NCBI GenBank assembly: GCA_027489295.1
Contig: JAIYAA010000258.1
Location: 1 to 6,179 of the forward strand
Direction: 5' to 3'
From: Sphingomonadales bacterium
GTDB lineage: Bacteria > Pseudomonadota > Alphaproteobacteria > Sphingomonadales > Sphingomonadaceae
DNA length: 6,179 bases
Shown here in pieces: positions 1-6,179 of this stretch. The notes beneath the pieces are model-generated. The model was not told the DNA's origin, did no database searches, and saw only the letters and a program-made list of their open reading frames with translations. The position numbers were made by a program, and so were the translations under genes. Each line of letters opens with the position of its first letter. Position 1 is the stretch's first letter.

Positions 1-2343
<2,343 letters not shown>

Positions 2344-2345
<2 letters not shown>

Positions 2346-2380
2346 GCCCCTCCCCTTCAGGGGAGGGGTTGGGGTGGGGG
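2344..2380 (+). repeat. Hairpin / G-tract repeat, left copy (gpsA 3' end; possible terminator or mRNA stabiliser)
   Basis: Starting within the gpsA stop codon, AAG is followed by a perfect 9-bp stem (CCCCTCCCC at 2347-2355, GGGGAGGGG at 2360-2368) with a TTCA loop. The 3' stem arm runs straight into TTGGGGTGGGGG. From 2360 to 2380 the strand reads G4-A-G4-TT-G4-T-G5, a textbook four-run G-quadruplex motif in the sense strand of the gpsA transcript. There is no T-run, so it is not a classical intrinsic terminator. A second copy lies in inverted orientation at 2443-2481. The arrangement resembles paired REP-type elements; I recall very similar C-rich/G-rich repeats in many sphingomonad intergenic regions. 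Confidence 0.8.
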
Positions 2381-2442
2381 CTGATCTTGGAGCGAGTCCC
2401 AAGAACTGAACGGAGCTTCGCGCCCAAAGCGCGTTCTGGAAT

Positions 2443-2481
2443 CCCTCCACCCCCAACCCCTCCTCCAAGGAGGAGGGGCTT
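2443..2481 (-). repeat. Hairpin / G-tract repeat, right copy, inverted (DUF1489 gene 3' end)
   Basis: Read on the minus strand, this copy begins AAGCCCCTCC like the left one and ends in a GGGGTTGGGGGTGGAGGG tail. The stem is CCCCTCCTCC paired with GGAGGAGGGG (2457-2466 with 2469-2478 on the plus strand); the innermost pair must open to leave a four-base loop. The stem sequence differs from the left copy on both arms in a matching way, so the pairing is conserved while the bases change. It lies 12 bases past the stop of the DUF1489 gene, in its sense 3' untranslated region. The 62 bases between the copies (2381-2442) hold a smaller hairpin, CGCGC-CCAAA-GCGCG, and no gene that I can support. 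Confidence 0.8.
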
Positions 2482-2493
2482 GGAAAAGAAGCG

Positions 2494-2895
2494 TTACAGC
2501 AAGCCCAGCCCCGCCAGCTCTCCCATCAGCGACGGCGGCAGTTCGTCCGCCCCGCCGTCCAGCGCATCCAGATCGGGCGGCGCATCGGCGGCCTCGAGAT
2601 AGCGCCAGCCCTGGTGCGCGCGCTTGGGCCGTGCCTGGACCAGCACCAGCTTCGGTTCGAGCAGGATCGCGGTGCGACCGCCCTCCGCCTCGCCGAAGCC
2701 CAGGATCGGCGAGCGGCCGACCAGCTGGTGCTTGAGGATCCAGAACAGCGAGCCGCCGTCGATTTCCTCGTGGCGTTTCGGCAGATAGCGGGTGGTCAGC
2801 GCAACGCCGCCCAGGGCCGCGCGGGCCTCCAGACGTTCCCGCAGGAAATCGACGCTGTCGCAGGCAAAGGCGACCTTGGTGAGATGGAGTGGCAC
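2494..2895 (-). CDS. DUF1489 family protein, function unknown
   Basis: The 133-residue product matches the DUF1489 family, small soluble proteins found chiefly in Alphaproteobacteria with no assigned function. Family traits visible here are the N terminus MPLHLTKVAFACDSV (1-15), RYLPKRHEEIDGGSLFWILKHQLVGR (36-61), the HQGWRYL block (94-100), a DAPPDL segment (104-109) and a C terminus of the form LPPSLMGELAGLGLL (119-133). No signal peptide or membrane segment is evident. The start is GTG at 2895-2893; it gives the MPLHL start typical of the family, and no ATG lies between it and the mgtE stop. No Shine-Dalgarno precedes it, so translation may depend on ribosomes finishing mgtE 36 bases upstream. 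It is in the same reading frame as mgtE. A shared transcript with mgtE is likely, but it does not prove a role in magnesium transport. Confidence 0.88.
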   Translation of the reverse strand: MPLHLTKVAFACDSVDFLRERLEARAALGGVALTTRYLPKRHEEIDGGSLFWILKHQLVGRSPILGFGEAEGGRTAILLEPKLVLVQARPKRAHQGWRYLEAADAPPDLDALDGGADELPPSLMGELAGLGLL

Positions 2896-2931
2896 CGCGC
2901 CGATTTGGGCGATTGCGTGCCCGCGATCAAG

Positions 2932-4335
2932 TCAGCCGCCCAGCCCGACCAGCGTCGCGAGACCCAGGAACGAGAAGAATCCCATCACGTCGGTCATCAT
3001 GGTCACGAACACCGCGGAGGAAACCGCAGGATCGATGCGCAGCCGGTCGAGCGTCACCGGGATCAGCACGCCTGCCATGCCGGCGATCAGATTGTTGATC
3101 ACCATCGCCAGCGCGATCACGCCCGCCAGCCAGGGAATGCCATAGATCAGCAGCGTACCCGCGCCGATCGCCAGCCCCAACGACAGGCCGTTCGCCGCCG
3201 CGATCCGGAGTTCGCGGAGAATCATCCGCAGCGTGTTCGATTCGGTCAGCTGGTTGGTCGCGATCGCGCGGACCACCACCGCCAGCGTCTGGGTGCCGGC
3301 ATTGCCGCCCATGCCGGAGACGATCGGCATCAGCACCGCGAGCAGCGCAAACTTGGCGATCTCGCCCTGGAACAGCCCCACCACGGAGGCGGCAAGGATC
3401 GCGGTGCCGAGGTTGACGAACAGCCAGGTCAGCCGGGTGCGCACCGTCAGCAGCACCGGCTCGTTGATGTCGCCTTCGCCGGCGCCCGACAGGCGGAGGA
3501 TGTCCTCGCCGGCTTCCTGCGAGATGATGTGGACGATGTCGTCCACCGTGATCATGCCGACCAGCCGGCCGCTCAGGTCCACCACGGCGGCCGAGATCAG
3601 CGCGTATTTCTGGAAGCGCAGCGCCACTTCCTCCTGGTCCATGTCGATCGGGATCAGCGTCTGCTCGCGCTTCATCACGTCGCTGACGGTGATGCCGCGC
3701 GGGCTCCGCAGGATCCAGGAGAGCTCGCAGGTGCCGATCGGCTTGTGCGAGGGGTCGACGACGAAGATTTCCCAGAAATCGGTGGTCAGCGCGTCATTGC
3801 CGCGCAGATAGTCGAGCACGGCGCCGACGGTCCAATGCTCGGGCACCGCGATCAACTCGCGCTGCATCAGGCGGCCGGCGGATTCCTCCGGGAAGGACAG
3901 CGCCTCCTCGATAGCGGCGCGGTCGTCCGGATCCAGAGCGCGGAGCACTTCGCGCTGGTCCTCGACGTCCATGTCCTCGATGATCGCGACGGCGTCGTCG
4001 GTATCGAGCTCGGCGGCGATGTCCGCCACCTGGTGCGGCTCGAGCGCGTCGACCAGCGCCTCGCGCACCCAGTCGTTCATCTCGGCGAGCACGTCGCCGT
4101 CGATCAGGTCGGAAATCGCGGTGACGACGTCGGCGCGCTGTTCCGACGGGAGCAGCTCGATCAGGTCGGCGATGTCGGCAGGATGGAGCGGCGCGACCAG
4201 CGCGCGCGCGACCTCGTTCTCGCCCTGGTCGACCGCGTCCAGTACCGCGCTGACGAATTCGGGCTTGAGCCGATCGTCCTCGTCGAGCTGGCTCTCGGGC
4301 GCAGCTGCTTCGTCGTGCAGTTCGGTCTCGCTCAC
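2932..4335 (-). CDS. mgtE: Magnesium transporter MgtE
   Basis: MgtE is a homodimeric Mg2+-selective channel of the inner membrane whose cytosolic domains sense Mg2+ and close the pore when internal Mg2+ is high. From the GTG at 4335-4333 the protein is 467 residues, close to the family norm. An acidic MgtE_N helical-repeat domain spans roughly 25-150 (LHPADIADLIELLP, LEPHQVADIAAELD). A CBS pair follows at about 155-275, including DPSHKPIGTCEL and DLSGRLVGMITVDDIVHI. Five hydrophobic segments then fill about 303-465. Membrane hallmarks are PIVSGMGGNAGTQTLAVVVR (337-356) and DPAVSSAVFVTMMTDVMGF (435-453), where Asp449 matches the pore aspartate of the family. An upstream in-frame ATG at 4398 would add 21 low-complexity residues; I chose the GTG because GGGAGGT sits seven bases before it and the resulting N terminus is MSETELHDE. 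The DUF1489 gene follows in the same direction. Confidence 0.95.
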   Translation of the reverse strand: MSETELHDEAAAPESQLDEDDRLKPEFVSAVLDAVDQGENEVARALVAPLHPADIADLIELLPSEQRADVVTAISDLIDGDVLAEMNDWVREALVDALEPHQVADIAAELDTDDAVAIIEDMDVEDQREVLRALDPDDRAAIEEALSFPEESAGRLMQRELIAVPEHWTVGAVLDYLRGNDALTTDFWEIFVVDPSHKPIGTCELSWILRSPRGITVSDVMKREQTLIPIDMDQEEVALRFQKYALISAAVVDLSGRLVGMITVDDIVHIISQEAGEDILRLSGAGEGDINEPVLLTVRTRLTWLFVNLGTAILAASVVGLFQGEIAKFALLAVLMPIVSGMGGNAGTQTLAVVVRAIATNQLTESNTLRMILRELRIAAANGLSLGLAIGAGTLLIYGIPWLAGVIALAMVINNLIAGMAGVLIPVTLDRLRIDPAVSSAVFVTMMTDVMGFFSFLGLATLVGLGG

Positions 4336-4451
4336 CGTTCGACCTCCCGTGCTGCGGCCCCTGGGCGTGGCGCTGCCACCCCCGGGCAGGATTTGCAAGT
4401 CGGCAGCGCACCGCTTAGGGCAGCGAACCAGTTTCTGCAGAGAGGTGCCCC
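4336..4451. promoter_or_regulatory. Divergent mgtE / cyclophilin regulatory region
   Basis: This spacer must carry the start signals for mgtE (leftward) and the cyclophilin gene (rightward). Near its centre is an imperfect 12-bp palindrome, GATTTGCAAGTC at 4390-4401 (10 of 12 bases symmetric), with TTGCAA at its core. On the plus strand TTGCAA (4393-4398) could be a weak -35, with TAGGGC 17 bases later at 4416-4421 as a poor -10. On the mgtE side, a hairpin GTGGC-GCT-GCCAC (4367-4379), extended by three more G-C pairs beyond one mismatch, lies about 15 bases upstream of the mgtE ribosome binding site in the transcript leader. The cyclophilin site AGAGGT is at 4441-4446. Function is inferred from position. 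Confidence 0.4.
4342..4348 (-). promoter_or_regulatory. Ribosome binding site that decides the mgtE start
   Basis: On the minus strand GGGAGGT is followed by seven bases and then GTG at 4335-4333. This strong Shine-Dalgarno at ideal spacing is why the GTG is preferred over the in-frame ATG 63 bases upstream at 4398. Confidence 0.85.
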
Positions 4452-4907
4452 ATGGCCGAACCCACCACGCTCATCCTGACGCTCGACACCGGCGACGTCC
4501 GCATCCGCCTTCGCCCCGATCTCGCGCCGAACCATGTCGCGCGCATCGCGGGCCTGGCCGACGAAGGCTTCTATGACGGCGTGATCTTCCACCGTGTGAT
4601 CAACGGCTTTATGGCGCAGGGCGGCGATCCCTCGGGCACCGGCATGGGCGGTTCGGACAAGCCGGACCTGGCGCAGGAATTCTCGAAGGAGCCGCACGTT
4701 CGCGGTGTCTGCTCGATGGCGCGCACCAACAACCCGAACAGCGCCAATTCGCAGTTCTTCATCTGCCTGGACGACGCGACCTTCCTCGACGGCCAGTACA
4801 CCGTCTGGGGCGAAGTCGTCGAAGGCATGGACCATGTCGACGCGCTGCCGAAGGGCGAGCCGCCCGCGACCCCGGGCAAGATCGTCAAGGCGCGCACCGA
4901 GGCGTGA
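4452..4907 (+). CDS. ppiB: Cyclophilin-type peptidyl-prolyl cis-trans isomerase, cytosolic (PpiB-like)
   Basis: Cyclophilins catalyse cis-trans isomerisation of Xaa-Pro bonds and assist protein folding. The 151 residues form a single cyclophilin domain without a signal peptide, so the protein should be cytosolic. The active-site set is present: FHR at 46-48 with catalytic Arg48, GFMAQGGD at 52-59, SMARTNNPNSANSQFFI at 88-104 (Gln101, Phe103) and FLDGQYTVWGEV at 111-122. Phe111 replaces the tryptophan that gives human CypA its strong cyclosporin binding, as is usual in bacterial members. The ATG at 4452 follows AGAGGT by five bases. The gene stands alone on its strand, divergent from mgtE and convergent with the transglutaminase gene, with hairpins after its stop. 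The symbol rests on resemblance to short cytosolic PpiB proteins; orthology to a specific PpiB is not proven. Confidence 0.93.
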   Translation: MAEPTTLILTLDTGDVRIRLRPDLAPNHVARIAGLADEGFYDGVIFHRVINGFMAQGGDPSGTGMGGSDKPDLAQEFSKEPHVRGVCSMARTNNPNSANSQFFICLDDATFLDGQYTVWGEVVEGMDHVDALPKGEPPATPGKIVKARTEA

Positions 4908-4916
4908 TCGCTTCCT

Positions 4917-4941
4917 CCCCTCTGCCCTTGCGGCAGGGGGG
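4917..4941. terminator. Hairpin between convergent genes, possible bidirectional terminator
   Basis: CCCCTCTGCC (4917-4926) pairs with GGCAGGGGGG (4932-4941) to give a 10-bp stem with one G-T pair around a CTTGC loop. It starts nine bases after the cyclophilin stop and lies 21 bases beyond the transglutaminase stop, so it could serve both transcripts. It has no T-run on either strand, so termination by this element alone is uncertain. Confidence 0.5.
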
Positions 4942-4944
4942 ATC

Positions 4945-4958
4945 CGCCCCGCGGGGCG
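4945..4958. repeat. 14-bp perfect GC palindrome next to the transglutaminase stop
   Basis: CGCCCCGCGGGGCG is perfectly self-complementary and lies between the larger hairpin at 4917-4941 and the transglutaminase stop codon at 4965-4963. It may extend the transcription-ending structure of the convergent gene pair. No other function is suggested by position. Confidence 0.5.
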
Positions 4959-4962
4959 ACCC

Positions 4963-5859
4963 TTATGCCGGCTGGGCGATTTCCAACGGCTCCACGTCGA
5001 CCGATACGTGCATGTTCTGCGCGCCCGATCCGAGCACGATGCCGTCGATCGGCGCGATATCGGCATAATCGCGGCCGATCGCCATCACGATGTGATCCTC
5101 GGCCATCCAGATGCCGTTGGTGGGATCGACGCCCACCCAGCCCAGATCCGGCCCGCACCACAATAGTACCCAGGCATGGGTCGCATCCGCACCGACCAGC
5201 CTTGGCTGTCCGGGCGGCGGCAACGTGCGCAGATAGCCCGAGACATAGGCGGCCGGCAGCCCGGCGGCGCGCAGGCCCGAGAGCATGATCTGCGCGAAAT
5301 CCTGACAGACGCCGCCGCGCTTCGCGAACGCCTCGTGCGGTGGCGTGTCGACCAGCGTTGCGGTGGGATCGAAGGCGAAGTCGCGCTGGATGCGCTGCGC
5401 CAAGGCGATGCCGGCCTCGAGGATCCCGCGCTCCGGCTGCAGTTCCTCGGCGCACCAGGCGGCGATGGCGCGGTCGAGCGGGATCAGCGGCGAAGGGAAC
5501 AGATAGGCGGCGGGGCCTGCCGGGCTCGGATCGCGGCTCGCGCGTGCCCAGGCGGAGACCTGCGCGATGGTCGGGTCGCCGGGCATGGGAAACGGGATCT
5601 GGCGGTCGACGCGCACCTGCGCGCTGCTCTCGATCGTCAGGCTGCTCGCGGCATGCTCCACCACCAGCCGCACGACATTGGCGAGGCCCGCCTCGGCGCG
5701 CGCCGGATAGGTGCGGCCGCCGGGCTGCACGCTCAGCGCATATTCCTCGATCATCTGGCCGGACCAGAGAATCGGCTTCAGCCGCAGGTTGCAGCGCGCG
5801 AAGGCGACCGGCTGGGCATAGTCGAACCGCGTCACATGGCGGATGCGGTAAAGCATCAT
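4963..5859 (-). CDS. Transglutaminase-like family protein with bacterial transglutaminase N-terminal domain
   Basis: The 298-residue product has two parts. Residues 3-84 match the bacterial transglutaminase N-terminal beta domain, starting LYRIRHVTRFDYAQPVAFARCNLRL. Residues about 145-265 form a transglutaminase/cysteine-protease core with the full triad: Cys185 in RGGVCQDFAQIML, His228 in GADATHAWV and Asp245 in GVDPTNG. There is no signal peptide or membrane segment, so it is probably cytosolic. Proteins of this type occur in gene clusters with alpha-E and circularly permuted ATP-grasp proteins, where they are predicted to cleave or form amide bonds in a peptide-like product; the substrate is unknown. 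The alpha-E gene lies immediately upstream, with overlapping stop and start. The start reads ATGATG, so translation may begin at 5859 (four-base ATGA overlap) or 5856 (one-base overlap, 297 residues). An upstream in-frame ATG at 5940 lies inside the alpha-E gene and would add 27 residues foreign to the family. Confidence 0.9.
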   Translation of the reverse strand: MMLYRIRHVTRFDYAQPVAFARCNLRLKPILWSGQMIEEYALSVQPGGRTYPARAEAGLANVVRLVVEHAASSLTIESSAQVRVDRQIPFPMPGDPTIAQVSAWARASRDPSPAGPAAYLFPSPLIPLDRAIAAWCAEELQPERGILEAGIALAQRIQRDFAFDPTATLVDTPPHEAFAKRGGVCQDFAQIMLSGLRAAGLPAAYVSGYLRTLPPPGQPRLVGADATHAWVLLWCGPDLGWVGVDPTNGIWMAEDHIVMAIGRDYADIAPIDGIVLGSGAQNMHVSVDVEPLEIAQPA

Positions 5860-6179
5860 GCGAGGACGAGCCCCGCCGCACGCAGCGGCTCGGCGCCGTG
5901 CAGGAAATAGCGGCGGGCAACCGCTTCCGAGAGGCTCCACAGCCGTGCCTGCAGATCGGCGAGCCAGGCATCGTCGATCGCGGTGGCGCGGGCGGTGACC
6001 AGCGCGGCGGCAAGGCCGCGCGCCTGTTCCTGCTGCGGTTCGGCCAGGCCGTCGTCGGAGAGCACCGGCAGCGCGTTGAGATGCGCCGAAATCGCCGCCG
6101 CCTGGAAGGACAGGCCGCGCGGATTGCCGGGATCGAGCGCGAGCAGGTCGAGCACCGGCACCCGGGCGATGCCGGTCAG
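5856..6179 (-). CDS. Alpha-E (DUF403) domain protein, C-terminal part, cut by window edge
   Basis: The minus-strand frame is open from the window edge to the TGA at 5858-5856 and encodes 107 residues beginning LTGIARVPVLDLLALDPGNP. The segment VLDLLALDPGNPRGLSFQAAAISAHL, the helical stretch DDAWLADLQARLWSLSEAVARRYFLHG and the all-alpha composition are typical of the C-terminal end of alpha-E proteins (COG2307). The family has no established biochemical activity; it is known from conserved linkage with transglutaminase-like and circularly permuted ATP-grasp genes. An internal GTG at 6161-6159 is not the real start, because the family sequence continues upstream of it. About two thirds of a normal ~310-residue alpha-E protein is outside the window. 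In some bacteria this domain is the C-terminal half of an ATP-grasp fusion, and the visible part cannot tell the two forms apart. It overlaps the transglutaminase gene, which implies one operon. Confidence 0.85.
   Translation of the reverse strand: MTGIARVPVLDLLALDPGNPRGLSFQAAAISAHLNALPVLSDDGLAEPQQEQARGLAAALVTARATAIDDAWLADLQARLWSLSEAVARRYFLHGAEPLRAAGLVLA

Noticed and set aside
4336..4398. Upstream in-frame ATG that would lengthen MgtE by 21 residues
   Set aside because: The added residues are glycine/arginine-rich and unlike the family, and the GTG at 4335 has a strong, well-spaced ribosome binding site.
4336..4451. M-box magnesium riboswitch upstream of mgtE
   Set aside because: The spacer is shorter than a typical M-box plus promoter and I could not recognise its conserved core; only a simple hairpin is present.
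2614..4479. 621-codon open frame on the plus strand opposite mgtE and the DUF1489 gene
   Set aside because: The translation is rich in His, Gln, Asp and Arg with no domain, as expected for the complement of MgtE codons; MgtE on the other strand has all its motifs.
4571..6013. 480-codon minus-strand frame spanning the cyclophilin and transglutaminase genes
   Set aside because: It overlaps the transglutaminase gene in another frame and runs antisense through the cyclophilin gene; no family resemblance is visible and composition is arginine-rich shadow sequence.

Overview
The window is a gene-dense, very GC-rich bacterial chromosomal segment. It most likely comes from an alphaproteobacterium of the Sphingomonas group. 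The reasons are the codon use (strong G/C at third positions), the presence of a DUF1489 protein (a family I know mainly from Alphaproteobacteria), the hemC-tsaD-gpsA neighbourhood, and an intergenic repeat of the C-rich hairpin / G-rich tail type that I recall as common in sphingomonad genomes. This assignment is inference; no marker RNA gene is present.

Layout, left to right. (1) Positions 1-228, minus strand: the first 76 residues of hemC (porphobilinogen deaminase), cut by the window edge. (2) A 117-base divergent spacer. (3) Positions 346-2345, plus strand: tsaD (t6A tRNA modification) and gpsA (glycerol-3-phosphate dehydrogenase), joined by an ATGA overlap. (4) Positions 2346-2493: a convergent spacer filled by two inverted copies of a hairpin/G-tract repeat, one at the 3' end of each flanking gene. 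(5) Positions 2494-4335, minus strand: mgtE (Mg2+ channel/transporter, GTG start) followed by a DUF1489 gene (GTG start). (6) A 116-base divergent spacer. (7) Positions 4452-4907, plus strand: a small cytosolic cyclophilin-type peptidyl-prolyl isomerase. (8) Positions 4908-4962: a convergent spacer with two hairpins. (9) Positions 4963-6179, minus strand: a transglutaminase-like cysteine protease family protein, preceded by the C-terminal end of an alpha-E (DUF403) protein that runs off the window.

Most of the window is ordinary housekeeping: haem synthesis, tRNA modification, phospholipid precursor supply, magnesium uptake and protein folding. The accessory part is the right edge. The alpha-E / transglutaminase pair belongs to a widespread but experimentally almost uncharacterised module, usually with a circularly permuted ATP-grasp protein, predicted to make or process a peptide-like product. 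The gene that would complete the module should lie beyond position 6179. The second point of interest is the paired hairpin/G-quadruplex-like repeat between gpsA and the DUF1489 gene. I found no RNA genes, insertion sequences, CRISPR arrays or prophage genes.
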